Shown: positions 1 to 10,978 of the stretch, in pieces
Numbering within the stretch: the first letter of the stretch is position 1
Layout: each line of letters begins with the position of its first letter
Assembly (NCBI RefSeq): GCF_963676955.1
Contig: NZ_OY781461.1
Coordinates: forward strand, 3,813,501 to 3,877,500
Length of the DNA: 64,000 bases
Origin: an uncultured Desulfuromonas sp.
GTDB lineage: Bacteria; Desulfobacterota; Desulfuromonadia; Desulfuromonadales; Desulfuromonadaceae
Direction: 5' to 3'
The notes under the pieces: model-generated
What the model was told of the DNA's origin: nothing
Seen by the model: the letters and a program-made list of their open reading frames with translations, nothing else
Databases searched by the model: none
Program-made: the position numbers and the translations under genes

Positions 1-1202
1 TCGTAGGCCAGCTTACGGGCCTCATCGAGACGCAGGGCCTTTTCAACCTCATCGCGCACCTCGGCCAACGGCGTAAAGCCGGCCTCGATGTGCTCGCCCC
101 CTTTGATGATGTGATAACCGAAACGCGTTTCCACAACAGGGCTCAGCGTGTCTTTCGTCAGCGCAAAGGCGGCACTCTCAAAAGCGGGATCCATGACGCC
201 ACGCTGAAAGAGTCCCAGTTCGCCGCCCTTTTTGGCCGTAGCGGCATCAGCGGAATATTGCTTGGCCAGCTTGGCAAAATCGCCGGTTTGAGCTTTTTCC
301 AGAACCTGCTCAGCCAGGGCACGCTGCTTTTCACGCTGCGCGTCGTCGGCATCGGCCGCGACGGGAATGAGAATATGCGCTGCCGACACCTGTTCAGGAA
401 TGGCGTAATTGGCCAGATGGCGGTCATAGTAGCGCTGGATATCCCCTTCTTCGAGGGTCACTTGCTCCAGATAATCGGCAGGGCTCAAAGTGACCAAGCT
501 CAGTGCAACCTGTTGCGCAACACGAAAGGACTCCTGGTTGGCCGCGTAATAGCTGCTAAGCCCTTCGTCGGTCACCTTGACCGCATCGGTAAAATCTCCC
601 GTCTTGAACGCCACGTAACTCAGATTGACCTTTTCGTTGAGACGGCGATATTCATCAGCAACATCTTCATCGCTGACAACGGCTTCACTGCGAATCTGTG
701 CCTGGGTCAAATTCACCAGCATCTGCTGTTTCTGCATCTGTTCAAACAGTTCCGGCGTCATGCGCTGGTAGCTGAGAACTGAAATATATTGTTCTTTGTT
801 GAAAACGCCGTCTACCTGGAAAGCCGGAACCTCGGCAATGGTCTGAACCAGCTCGTCATCGCTGATCGACAAGTGCATGCGCTCGGCCTCTTCAAGCAGC
901 AGGGCCTGGTCAATCAGCAAGTTGATGGACTGACGGGTCAGCTGCAGCTGTTTTTCAAGTTCCGGCGTGAAGTTCTGTCCGTAAAGGTTGTGGTACAGGT
1001 TATACATGTTGCTGTAGGTGGTGCGAAACTGTTCAAAACTGATATCGGTTCCGTTGACCTGTGCCGCTACGGTGATGTCTCGCTGTTGATCGCGGCCCTT
1101 ACCCCAAACGAGGAAAATCGTGCCGATAAACGTTGCGATAATGACCCAGAAAACCACCTTCACGAGAGTGGTTTTCTGCTTTTTACGAATCAAATCCAGC
1201 AT
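1..1202 (-). CDS. ppiD: PpiD/SurA-type peptidyl-prolyl isomerase, partial
   Basis: Periplasmic folding helper anchored in the inner membrane. The ATG at 1202-1200 follows an AAGGAG box and starts MLDLIRKKQK. One membrane segment follows (about residues 13-33), then a SurA-like N-terminal chaperone region and a parvulin domain at about residues 265-360 (VSAAHILIPV ... GELGLFQRGVM ... TRFGYHIIK). About 400 residues are visible and no stop is reached, so the C-terminus lies left of the window. The gene is divergent from mreB. The PpiD-like layout (short cytosolic N-terminus, one anchor, SurA_N, parvulin) is clear. The exact ortholog name is less certain, since Desulfuromonadales carry several such proteins. 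Confidence 0.85.
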   Translation of the reverse strand, partial: MLDLIRKKQKTTLVKVVFWVIIATFIGTIFLVWGKGRDQQRDITVAAQVNGTDISFEQFRTTYSNMYNLYHNLYGQNFTPELEKQLQLTRQSINLLIDQALLLEEAERMHLSISDDELVQTIAEVPAFQVDGVFNKEQYISVLSYQRMTPELFEQMQKQQMLVNLTQAQIRSEAVVSDEDVADEYRRLNEKVNLSYVAFKTGDFTDAVKVTDEGLSSYYAANQESFRVAQQVALSLVTLSPADYLEQVTLEEGDIQRYYDRHLANYAIPEQVSAAHILIPVAADADDAQREKQRALAEQVLEKAQTGDFAKLAKQYSADAATAKKGGELGLFQRGVMDPAFESAAFALTKDTLSPVVETRFGYHIIKGGEHIEAGFTPLAEVRDEVEKALRLDEARKLAY

Positions 1203-2602
<1,400 letters not shown>

Positions 2603-2615
2603 TATCCTTTGACAC

Positions 2616-2645
2616 AAACAGCGCGGAATCTGTTCCGCGCTGTTT
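2616..2645 (+). terminator. Hairpin between mreB and mreC
   Basis: A perfect 13-bp inverted repeat (2616-2628 with 2633-2645) encloses a TCTG loop. There is no U-tract beyond the stem's own TTT, so it could be a partial terminator, a processing site or an mRNA stabiliser at the mreB 3' end. No promoter is obvious before mreC, so some read-through is expected. Confidence 0.6.
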
Positions 2646-2660
2646 AACTTGAGACTTTTC

Positions 2661-3479
2661 ATGCGCGACTTTCTTAAGCGATATCAGACCGCGCTGCTGT
2701 TCTGCCTGCTGCTGTTGTGCGCACTGTTGCTCTATTCCAACAGCCTGCGCCAACGGGAACACACCTCCTTATTCGAAAAAGCCATCCTGCAACTGGCCAG
2801 CCCGTTTTACCGGACCATTGATGCTGTCAGCCGCGATGCGGCCGCCGTATGGACCAATTATATCGATCTGATCAATGTGCGACAGGAAAACATCAGCCTC
2901 CAGGAGCAACTGCGCCAACAACAGGGACACCTGGCCCATCTGCGCGAAATTGAGCTGGAAAATCAGCGTCTCAAACAGCTGCTCGGATTTCTTGAAACCG
3001 CCGAGCTGCCGGCGATCCCGGCACGGGTGATTGCCGTAGATGCGTCCAGCTGGTTCCGCACCATCACCATCGACAAAGGGACCAACGATGGTCTTGACGA
3101 AGGGATGCCCGTGGTGGTCGCCGAAGGCATTGTCGGTCGCACCATCAAATGTGCGGCGCGCACGTCACGGGTGTTGCTGGTGATCGACGCCTCATCGGAA
3201 GTCGCCGTCCTTGTCCAGCATAACCGCACGCGCGGCATTGCCCGCGGCCAGGGCGCACAATTAACCCTGGAATATGCCCTGCGTAACGATGATGTTGCCC
3301 TCGAAGATGCCGTGGTGACCTCGGGAACCGGCGGTGTCTTTCCCAAAGGCCTGCCGGTGGGTACCATTTCCAAGATTGTCAAACATGATTACGGTCTGTT
3401 TCAAACTCTGGAAGTGACGCCATCGGTGGACTTTGCCCGCCTCGAAGACGTGTTGATTCTCACCGGAGAAACCCCATGA
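2661..3479 (+). CDS. mreC: Rod shape-determining protein MreC
   Basis: Bitopic elongasome protein that links MreB to PBP2 in the periplasm. The product has a short cytosolic N-terminus, one membrane helix (about residues 8-26), a coiled coil (about 65-100, rich in Q/E/L) and the periplasmic beta-barrel domain. Typical conserved strings are VIAVDASSWFRTITID and GIVGRT. The ATG at 2661 was taken over an upstream in-frame TTG at 2649. The stop overlaps the mreD start (ATGA), so translation is coupled. Confidence 0.95.
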   Translation: MRDFLKRYQTALLFCLLLLCALLLYSNSLRQREHTSLFEKAILQLASPFYRTIDAVSRDAAAVWTNYIDLINVRQENISLQEQLRQQQGHLAHLREIELENQRLKQLLGFLETAELPAIPARVIAVDASSWFRTITIDKGTNDGLDEGMPVVVAEGIVGRTIKCAARTSRVLLVIDASSEVAVLVQHNRTRGIARGQGAQLTLEYALRNDDVALEDAVVTSGTGGVFPKGLPVGTISKIVKHDYGLFQTLEVTPSVDFARLEDVLILTGETP

Positions 3480-3985
3480 GCCGGATGTTGCGCCATCTGA
3501 CCTGCGGGCTGTTGTTCATTCTGCTGCAAACCTCGCTGTTCCCGGCACTGGTCGGTAACGGACCGCGTCCCGATCTGGTGCTGATCCTCACTCTGTACCT
3601 CGGCATTCACGCTTCGCCGCTACAGGGTGCCTTTACCTCCTGGCTGCTCGGCTGTCTGCTGGATGTATTCAGCGGCACAACCTTCGGACTCTACGGTCTT
3701 ATTTTATTGCTGGTGTTCTGCGCTACGTTCCTCGGTGGCCGCCAGCTTAATCGCGATAACGCCGCAGTGATGTTCTTTGCCGCAGTGCTGGGTACAGCCG
3801 CCCACGATGTGCTGCTGATCGCGACCCTGCTGTTCTTTGCCGATGCCGACCAGGGCTGGCGTATCGTCTTGTTCCAATTACCGATCCAGTTGGTACTCAA
3901 TGTGCTGGCCGTGTTGGTGGCGACGCCGTTTCTCAGCCGGATCCGAGCAGCGAAGCCCCCCACCCTGCTGCGAAATTCGGGGTAA
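3476..3985 (+). CDS. mreD: Rod shape-determining protein MreD
   Basis: Small polytopic inner-membrane protein of the elongation complex. The 169 residues contain about five hydrophobic segments and the family's N-terminal PDLVLILTLYLGI pattern. The start overlaps the mreC stop by 4 nt, and the next gene starts 6 nt after the stop. It is assigned by sequence pattern and strict context. Confidence 0.93.
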   Translation: MSRMLRHLTCGLLFILLQTSLFPALVGNGPRPDLVLILTLYLGIHASPLQGAFTSWLLGCLLDVFSGTTFGLYGLILLLVFCATFLGGRQLNRDNAAVMFFAAVLGTAAHDVLLIATLLFFADADQGWRIVLFQLPIQLVLNVLAVLVATPFLSRIRAAKPPTLLRNSG

Positions 3986-3991
3986 CCACCG

Positions 3992-5860
3992 ATGGCTCTC
4001 AACAGTCCCAAACCCGATGATATTCGCCGCAAACGGCGCTTTGAACTGCTCATGCTGGCAGCCATCTTCTTTTTCGCCCTGCTGGCCATGCGTCTGTGGT
4101 ATCTGCAAATCATCAGCGGCGAACGCTATCAGCTGCAATCACAGAAAAACCGCACCCGCTACATTCCCATTGCGGCGCCTCGCGGCACCATTTATGATCG
4201 CGACGGCCAGCTGCTGGTGGACAACCGTCCTTCCTTTACGGTTTCGGTCCTGCGCCAGGAGGTCACCGACAAAGAGCAACTACTTAAAGACCTTGCCGCC
4301 TATCTACACACGGACTGGCAGGAGCTTGCTCAAGACTGGGATCAAAAACGTTATTACCCCCGTTATCGGCCGATTCCGCTAAAAAGCGACATTGATCGCG
4401 ACACGCTTGAGCAACTCGCTGAGCACTCCGTCGACCTGCCCGGCATGCTGATCGAAGTGCAGCCGATGCGCTTCTATCCCTATCGAGAGGTGGCAGCCCA
4501 CCTGTTCGGTCATATCGGCGCCATCACCGAAAAAGAGTTGGCCAGTCATGAGTTTGAAGGCTACCGTGCCGGCGAGTTTATCGGCAAAAGCGGCCTGGAG
4601 AAACATCTGGAATCCTACCTCAAAGGGCAGGCGGGCGAACGCTTGCTGGAGGTTGACGTCAAAGGCAAGGAGCTGCGCCAACTCCAGGTTGAAGACCCGT
4701 TGCCCGGCAAAAGCGTCTATCTGACCCTTGATCGCGACCTGCAACTGGCCACGGAAGAGGCGTTTGATGAACAGGCCGGTGCCGCCGTGGTGCTGGACGT
4801 CAACAGCGGCGACATCCTGGCCATGGTCAGCCGACCGGCGTTTGACCCGGCCCTGTTTGCCCGGGGCATCAGCCAGAAAGAATGGCAGGCCCTGGTCAAG
4901 AACCCCGACCATCCACTCCAGGCCAAAGCCATCAGTGGACAATATCCGCCCGGATCGACCTATAAAATGGTCACGGCCCTGGCGGCCTTGCGTGCCGGCG
5001 TGACCACACCGGATGAATTGATCGACTGTAAAGGACGCATTACTCTCGGCACACGCGATTTCCGCTGCTGGAAAAAAACCGGCCATGGCCCAACCAACCT
5101 GAACAAAGCTTTGCGCGAAAGTTGCGACGTCTGGTTTTACGAGATTTCCCTGCGTCTGGGTATCGAGAAAATGTCGACCATGGCGCGAGAACTGGGGCTG
5201 GGACGCAGTTTTGATCTCCCGCTGGATAATGAAAAGGCAGGGCTGATTCCCGACAAAATCTGGAAGCGCAACCGTTACGGAGCCTCATGGTATAAGGGGG
5301 AAACAGTCATTGCCGCCATCGGCCAGGGCTATGTTCTGGCTACACCACTGCAACTGGCGGTGATGACAGCCACCATTGCCAACGGCGGCACCCTGTACCA
5401 GCCGCAGCTGGTGCGGCGAATTACTGACTACAGTGGCCGAACGCTCAAAGAAAATGAACCGGTTGTCTTGCATCGGGCCGACATTGATGACAAGACACTT
5501 CAGCCGGTCAAAAAAGGGATGGAGGAGGTGGTCAACCACCCCCGCGGTACGGGTAAATCCAGTTGGCTGGCCGACGTCACAATCGCGGCGAAGACAGGTA
5601 CCGCCCAAGTGGTTAAAATTCAGGAAGACCCGGAGAGCGGCGAAAAGCAGAGCCCGGAAGAGATCGCCTACCGGCTGCGTGACCACGCCCTGTTTGTCGC
5701 CTATGCCCCGGCAGAAGATCCCCAGATCGCCATTGCCGTCATTGTTGAACACGGCCAGCACGGTGGCAGTGCCGCCGGTCCGATTGCCCGCAAAATATTT
5801 GAACATTACTTCAAGATCTCGCCGGGTCCGCAACAACAGAGCGCAAACGAAGAAGAGTAA
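3992..5860 (+). CDS. mrdA: Penicillin-binding protein 2, elongation transpeptidase
   Basis: Cross-links peptidoglycan for lateral wall growth with RodA as glycosyltransferase partner. The 622-residue protein has an N-terminal anchor (about residues 20-40), a PBP dimerisation domain starting near RGTIYDRDGQLL, and a transpeptidase domain. Its catalytic motifs are STYK (in PPGSTYKM, near residue 328), SCD (the SxN/SxD motif) and KTGTAQV. These match the E. coli PBP2 arrangement, which also has SxD. It lies between mreD and rodA with short spacers, and its size is normal. Confidence 0.97.
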   Translation: MALNSPKPDDIRRKRRFELLMLAAIFFFALLAMRLWYLQIISGERYQLQSQKNRTRYIPIAAPRGTIYDRDGQLLVDNRPSFTVSVLRQEVTDKEQLLKDLAAYLHTDWQELAQDWDQKRYYPRYRPIPLKSDIDRDTLEQLAEHSVDLPGMLIEVQPMRFYPYREVAAHLFGHIGAITEKELASHEFEGYRAGEFIGKSGLEKHLESYLKGQAGERLLEVDVKGKELRQLQVEDPLPGKSVYLTLDRDLQLATEEAFDEQAGAAVVLDVNSGDILAMVSRPAFDPALFARGISQKEWQALVKNPDHPLQAKAISGQYPPGSTYKMVTALAALRAGVTTPDELIDCKGRITLGTRDFRCWKKTGHGPTNLNKALRESCDVWFYEISLRLGIEKMSTMARELGLGRSFDLPLDNEKAGLIPDKIWKRNRYGASWYKGETVIAAIGQGYVLATPLQLAVMTATIANGGTLYQPQLVRRITDYSGRTLKENEPVVLHRADIDDKTLQPVKKGMEEVVNHPRGTGKSSWLADVTIAAKTGTAQVVKIQEDPESGEKQSPEEIAYRLRDHALFVAYAPAEDPQIAIAVIVEHGQHGGSAAGPIARKIFEHYFKISPGPQQQSANEEE

Positions 5861-5872
5861 CGGAGACGAACC

Positions 5873-6970
5873 ATGTTTGACCGCCGACTGGTTTCAAATA
5901 TTGATTGGATTCTGTTGGGCCTGGTGCTGGCTGCGGCGGCAATCGGCATCATGAATCTGTACAGCTCCACCTCAACCTGGAACATGAACGGCACGCCGAT
6001 CTACCTCAAGCAGGTGTACTGGCTGGGACTCGGCCTGATCATCGCCTTTGGCGTTGCCCTGTTTGACTACCGCCATCTGGAATACCTGGGCATTTACGGT
6101 TACATCGGTTGCGTTTCGCTGCTGGCCGGCGTGTTGCTATTCGGCAAAACCAGCATGGGAGCGACCCGGTGGATCGACCTGGGCCTGTTCAATCTGCAAC
6201 CGAGTGAGATCACCAAGCTGGTCCTGATCATCGCTTTGGCCGCTTATTTCAGTCGCAATGAACAACCGGATGGTTATTCGCTGCGCGAGCTGTGGGCGCC
6301 CGGCTTACTGCTCGGCACCCCGGTGCTGTTGATCATGAAGCAACCGGACCTCGGTACCGCCATGCTGCTGGTGTTCATCGGCGTCACCATGGCGTTGTTC
6401 TCCGGCATTCGCCGTTCGGCTTTGGTTGTTCTCGGTGTCGGCGGCATGCTGTCGATGGTCGGTGGCTGGTTTTTGCTCCACGGCTACCAGAAGGATCGCA
6501 TCCGCACGTTTCTCAACCCGGAACGAGATCCCCTCGGCACCGGTTACCATATTATTCAGTCGAAAATCGCCGTCGGCAGCGGAGGATTCTGGGGCAAAGG
6601 GTTTATGCAGGGCACCCAGTCGCAGCTGTCGTTTCTGCCGGAGCGCCACACCGATTTCGCTTTTTCGGTGTTTGCCGAAGAGTGGGGATTGATCGGCTCG
6701 CTGTTGCTGCTGGCGCTGTATCTGATGATCGTACTGTGGGGCATCCTCATCGCCCGTAAAGCCGGTTCCGGCTTTGGCATGTATCTGGCCATCGGCGTCA
6801 CGGCCATGATCTTCTGGCACATTGTTGTCAACCTGGGCATGGTGATCGGACTGCTACCGGTAGTTGGTGTCCCCCTGCCTCTGTTCTCTTACGGCGGCAC
6901 CAGCATGGTGACAACAATGATCGGCACCGGCCTGCTCCTCAATATCAGCATGCGGCGCTTTATGTTTTAG
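5873..6970 (+). CDS. rodA: RodA, SEDS-family peptidoglycan glycosyltransferase
   Basis: Polymerises lipid II in the elongasome. The 365-residue polytopic protein has about ten hydrophobic segments and SEDS signatures: GATRWIDLG, QPSEITKL, KQPDLGTAML, and the conserved late block PERHTDFAFSVFAEEWG followed by GVPLPLFSYGGTS. It is the last gene of the mre-mrd operon, 12 nt after mrdA. No clear terminator was seen after it. Confidence 0.97.
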   Translation: MFDRRLVSNIDWILLGLVLAAAAIGIMNLYSSTSTWNMNGTPIYLKQVYWLGLGLIIAFGVALFDYRHLEYLGIYGYIGCVSLLAGVLLFGKTSMGATRWIDLGLFNLQPSEITKLVLIIALAAYFSRNEQPDGYSLRELWAPGLLLGTPVLLIMKQPDLGTAMLLVFIGVTMALFSGIRRSALVVLGVGGMLSMVGGWFLLHGYQKDRIRTFLNPERDPLGTGYHIIQSKIAVGSGGFWGKGFMQGTQSQLSFLPERHTDFAFSVFAEEWGLIGSLLLLALYLMIVLWGILIARKAGSGFGMYLAIGVTAMIFWHIVVNLGMVIGLLPVVGVPLPLFSYGGTSMVTTMIGTGLLLNISMRRFMF

Positions 6971-7074
6971 CATGGCCGAATCAAACGGTCCCACCCTTCT
7001 TAGCTTGATCTAAAGATTAACTTGAAATAATATTGCGACATCTATTTTCCTCTCTCTGCCTGCAAGGTCGGTTG

Positions 7075-9426
7075 ATGTCGCGTTCATTTCGCCAGCGGGG
7101 AAGCTGGCCCCTGCTTTTAAGCTACAGCCTTGGCCTGATGTTGGCTGATGACGGACTGCTCCTGCCGCCAGCGTTCCTGATTCTCCCCGCGCTGTTATGG
7201 AGCATGGTACCATTTCAACGCCGTGGCAAAACCCTTTTACTGATGAGCGGTACGGCCCTGGCGATGCTGTTTCTCGGTCAACTGCTTTACCATCAGGCAT
7301 GGCCTGCGTTACAACATCCCCTACCGTCCGGCAAGCAACAGATCACGGCAACGATCATACGCCTGGAAGCCCAACCGCAACGCTGGCGCATGGACCTCAC
7401 GGTAGAAAAACCGGACGCCCTGAGGGGACAGACCGTTCGCATCCACCTGCTCGACAATGATTGTCCGGTGCTTCCCGGCGACACGATGCGCTGGACGGGA
7501 AAGCTGCGTCGCCCACGGCGATTCGGCACGCCGGGTGAATTTGATTATCCACGCTATCTGGCCAACTTGGGGATTGTCGCCTCCGGCTATATCACGTCAG
7601 CCGACCAGCTCGAGATCCTTCATGCAAGGAAGGCTTCCTCACCGCTGGTGACCGTGGAACGCTGGCGCAGCCAACTGGGCCAAGCCATTGCCGCAGCCGT
7701 CAGACACCAGCGAAGCGCGCATCTCATCAGCCTGGTACTGGGCGAGAAAAGTCGCCTGACTACAGACCAACGCCAGAACCTGGCTCGCTTCGGCCTCTCC
7801 CACCTCTTCGCCATTTCCGGTTTGCACCTGGGTTTGCTGGCCGCGATCCTCTATCTGCTGGGGCAAAAGCTCTATCGCCGCAGCACCCGCGCCCTGCTGT
7901 GGTGCCCGCTGCAACAGGCGGTTCCGGTGCTGATCCTGCCGCCGTTGCTGTTTTATCTGTTGCTCAGTGGTGGTGCCTTGCCAACGTGGCGGGCCGGACT
8001 GCTCATTGCTCTGGCGGCGTGGCTGAGCCTACGCCATCGCCATGTACGGCCGGACGACCTGCTGTGTTCCATTGCCTTATTGATCCTGCTTGTCAAACCG
8101 CTGGCGCTGTTCGGCGCCTCTTTCCAATTATCTTTCGCCGGTGTCGCCGGGCTGATTCTGGTTCTGCCGACATGGCGACATTGGCAACACCATCGCTGGC
8201 AGCGCTGGCTGGCCATGCCGCCCTTAGTTACCCTGACAGCGACCCTGGCCACCCTGCCGGTGGCGCTATGGCACTTTCACATCCTGGCTCCGGCGGCGCT
8301 GATCAACAATCTGTACGCTGTCCCCATCATCGGTATGGTTGTCCTGCCCCTGACATTGCTGGCAACCGGCCTTTTAGCCATCGGACTGCCGGGAGCAATT
8401 CCGCTGTTCCACGTTGCCGCCCACCTGCTCGACGGCGTTCTATCGGCAGCGGGCACCATCAGCCAGGGTCTTCTGGGCGCCCAACGCCTTTACCTGACCG
8501 CCGCTCACCACCTGATACTGGCCGGCGTGTCAATCACGCTACTGGCCCTGCTGGCCAGACAACGTCGTCCGGCTCTCACCGCATTGCTGACCACAGTGCT
8601 CAGCAGCGTCATCATGATCGTCACCAGCGCGCCCTCTTCAACACTACAACTCAGTACCCTCAGTGTCGGTCAGGGCGACTGCCTGCTTTTACAGCGCGCC
8701 AACGGGCAGACCTACCTCATTGACGGCGGCGGTCTCTACAGTCAAACCTTTGATGTCGGCGAACGGCTGGTGGCACCGGCCCTCGGTCGCCTCGGCATTG
8801 ACCGGATTGACAGCGTGATTCTCACCCATGACGACCTGGACCACCGCAAAGGGCTCATTCACATCCTGACGCATTTTCCGGTCAACGCCTTCTGGTGCTC
8901 AACAGCGCCGCAACACCTTCACGACAGCCTGCAACAGGTGTTGCGCAGACGCCGAATTCCCATCCGGGTTTTTGCGCCGGGCTGGACCGACATCGACCAC
9001 ACCACCGAACAGCACCTGAGTCTCTTTGTCGCCCCGCAGGCCAACAATAAAAACGATCAGTCGCTGGTACTCTATGCCCGCGATCATCGCCAGGGGATTT
9101 TACTCTGCGGCGACCTGGAACAACAGGGTGTCGAACAGCTCCTGGATGATCCCCCACCCGGTCCGGTTGACGTGATCAAACTCCCCCACCACGGCAGTCG
9201 CAACAGTGCCCCCGAAGCACTGCTGCACCGCCTGCAACCGCGCTGGGCCATCGCGACCGTTGGCTATCGCAACTGCTATCATTTCCCCCACCGCGCGGTC
9301 ATCGACACCCTCAACAGCATGCCGGCATCATTGATCCGTACGGATCGTGACGGTTCGGTACGTCTGATCCAATCCGGCAACAGCTGGCACCGTCAGAATC
9401 TGACAGCCCCACTAGCCTGGCCGTAA
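7075..9426 (+). CDS. comEC: DNA internalisation protein ComEC/Rec2
   Basis: Predicted inner-membrane channel for transforming DNA. The product of about 783 residues has an N-terminal DUF4131-like region, a polytopic competence domain (FAISGLHLGLLAAILY) and a C-terminal metallo-beta-lactamase domain (LSVGQGDCLLLQ, THDDLDH, LPHHGSRNS). All three canonical parts are present, so it appears full-length. The ATG at 7075 is chosen. An in-frame TTG at 7033 would add 14 residues, and neither has a strong ribosome site. No other competence gene is nearby. Confidence 0.93.
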   Translation: MSRSFRQRGSWPLLLSYSLGLMLADDGLLLPPAFLILPALLWSMVPFQRRGKTLLLMSGTALAMLFLGQLLYHQAWPALQHPLPSGKQQITATIIRLEAQPQRWRMDLTVEKPDALRGQTVRIHLLDNDCPVLPGDTMRWTGKLRRPRRFGTPGEFDYPRYLANLGIVASGYITSADQLEILHARKASSPLVTVERWRSQLGQAIAAAVRHQRSAHLISLVLGEKSRLTTDQRQNLARFGLSHLFAISGLHLGLLAAILYLLGQKLYRRSTRALLWCPLQQAVPVLILPPLLFYLLLSGGALPTWRAGLLIALAAWLSLRHRHVRPDDLLCSIALLILLVKPLALFGASFQLSFAGVAGLILVLPTWRHWQHHRWQRWLAMPPLVTLTATLATLPVALWHFHILAPAALINNLYAVPIIGMVVLPLTLLATGLLAIGLPGAIPLFHVAAHLLDGVLSAAGTISQGLLGAQRLYLTAAHHLILAGVSITLLALLARQRRPALTALLTTVLSSVIMIVTSAPSSTLQLSTLSVGQGDCLLLQRANGQTYLIDGGGLYSQTFDVGERLVAPALGRLGIDRIDSVILTHDDLDHRKGLIHILTHFPVNAFWCSTAPQHLHDSLQQVLRRRRIPIRVFAPGWTDIDHTTEQHLSLFVAPQANNKNDQSLVLYARDHRQGILLCGDLEQQGVEQLLDDPPPGPVDVIKLPHHGSRNSAPEALLHRLQPRWAIATVGYRNCYHFPHRAVIDTLNSMPASLIRTDRDGSVRLIQSGNSWHRQNLTAPLAWP

Positions 9427-9596
9427 CCCATCACCACCATCCAGAGGCCGCTCATTCTTCTCATTGGCAACGCCCCCTAGCGAGTTTTTTTTCTCCGGGG
9501 GTTCCCATGCGTCGGCAAATCCTGTATTAAAGGAAATCCGTCCGTCGTGCCAAGAAAATGGCCGATGGCAAATATGATTTTTTAAAGGAGTCACCC

Positions 9597-10850
9597 GTGA
9601 GCATAACCGGAATCAAAGGGATGAACGATATACTGCCGAGCGAGATCGCCACCTGGCAGTTTCTGGAAGACACTGCGCGCCGCATCTTCGCCACCTATGG
9701 CTGTCAGGAGATCCGCGTGCCGGTAGTGGAAAAGACCGAGCTGTTCTGTCGCTCCATCGGCGAGACCACGGACATCGTCGAAAAAGAGATGTACACCTTC
9801 AACGACAAAAGCGACAATTCCCTGACCCTGCGGCCGGAAGGCACCGCTCCGGTGATGCGCTCGTTCATCCAGCATAAACTGTTCAATCAGGACCAGGTAT
9901 CCAAACTCTATTATATGGGGCCGATGTTCCGTTACGAGCGCCCCCAGAAAGGCCGCTACCGGCAATTTCACCAAATCGGTGCCGAAATCATCGGCATTGA
10001 CGATCCACGCATGGATGCTCAGGTGCTGGCCATGCTCAGCCATTATTTTGAAGCGGTCGGTCTCACCGACGTCAGTCTGCAGATCAACTCACTGGGCTGC
10101 CCCAAGTGCCGCCCCACCTATCGGCAGACCCTGATCGATTTTCTTCAACAGCGCCTTGACCAGCTGTGTCCGGATTGCCAACGCCGCTATTCAAGCAATC
10201 CGCTGCGCGTGCTGGACTGCAAGTCCAAATCGTGCAAGGAAGCGACCCAAGACGCACCTTCGGTCCTCGATCACCTGTGCGACGAGTGTGACACGCATTT
10301 CGCCACGGTCCAGAAGTGCCTGAATCAGTTGGGCACCAGCTATTCGATCAACAACCGCATGGTGCGCGGGCTCGATTACTACACCAAGACCACCTTTGAA
10401 ATGGTCACCAACAACCTCGGCGCCCAGAACGCCGTGGCCGCCGGTGGCCGTTACGACGGCCTGGTGGAAGAGCTGGGCGGACCGTCATTGCCCGGCATCG
10501 GCTTTGCCATGGGCGTTGAACGCCTGGTGCTGCTGTTGCAGGAGAACAAGATTGAAACGCCTCCGCCGGCACTGTTTCTGGCCACATTGGGCCAGGAGGC
10601 CGAAACCTTCGCGTTTAAGATTCTTCACCAGTTGCAACGCGAGGGCCTTTACGCGGAGATGGATTTCACCGGCAAAAGTCTCAAAGCGCAACTGCGCCGG
10701 GCCGACAAACTGAATTGCCGTTACACCATCATGATCGGCGACAACGAACTGAGCGAGGGCAGCGCCCAGTTGAAACGGATGGCCGACGGAGACCAGCAGG
10801 TGGTGCGATTGGATCAGTTGCTGGACCAACTGCGGCCGTTGCTTGACTAG
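9597..10850 (+). CDS. hisS: Histidyl-tRNA synthetase
   Basis: Class II synthetase charging tRNA-His. Class II motif 2 is TLRPEGTAPVMR, the histidine-A signatures are RGLDYYTKTTFE and GGRYDGLVEELGG, and an anticodon-binding domain ends the 417-residue protein. The GTG at 9597 directly follows AAAGGAG and gives the usual SITGIKGMNDILP start. An upstream in-frame ATG at 9558 would add 13 untypical residues. The aspS promoter overlaps the end of this gene. Confidence 0.97.
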   Translation: MSITGIKGMNDILPSEIATWQFLEDTARRIFATYGCQEIRVPVVEKTELFCRSIGETTDIVEKEMYTFNDKSDNSLTLRPEGTAPVMRSFIQHKLFNQDQVSKLYYMGPMFRYERPQKGRYRQFHQIGAEIIGIDDPRMDAQVLAMLSHYFEAVGLTDVSLQINSLGCPKCRPTYRQTLIDFLQQRLDQLCPDCQRRYSSNPLRVLDCKSKSCKEATQDAPSVLDHLCDECDTHFATVQKCLNQLGTSYSINNRMVRGLDYYTKTTFEMVTNNLGAQNAVAAGGRYDGLVEELGGPSLPGIGFAMGVERLVLLLQENKIETPPPALFLATLGQEAETFAFKILHQLQREGLYAEMDFTGKSLKAQLRRADKLNCRYTIMIGDNELSEGSAQLKRMADGDQQVVRLDQLLDQLRPLLD

Positions 10851-10872
10851 GATTCAACAACATCGTTATAAT
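10843..10872 (+). promoter_or_regulatory. Sigma-70-type promoter for aspS
   Basis: TTGACT at 10843-10848 and a perfect TATAAT at 10867-10872 are 18 bp apart. The -35 box lies inside the last codons of hisS. The expected leader to the aspS start is about 100 nt. Confidence 0.75.
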
Positions 10873-10978
10873 AGCCTGTTTGACATATTGAAGAGTCTGT
10901 CAACGCGAGCATTCGATGCTGTGACAGCTCGGCAAACAGATACGTTTGCCCTAAAATACTTTTTGGGAGGAACAACCC

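Noticed and set aside
9470..9510. C5/G5 inverted repeat with T8 between comEC and hisS
   Set aside because: The T-run is in the loop, not after the stem, and the stem is only five pairs, so it is not a normal terminator.
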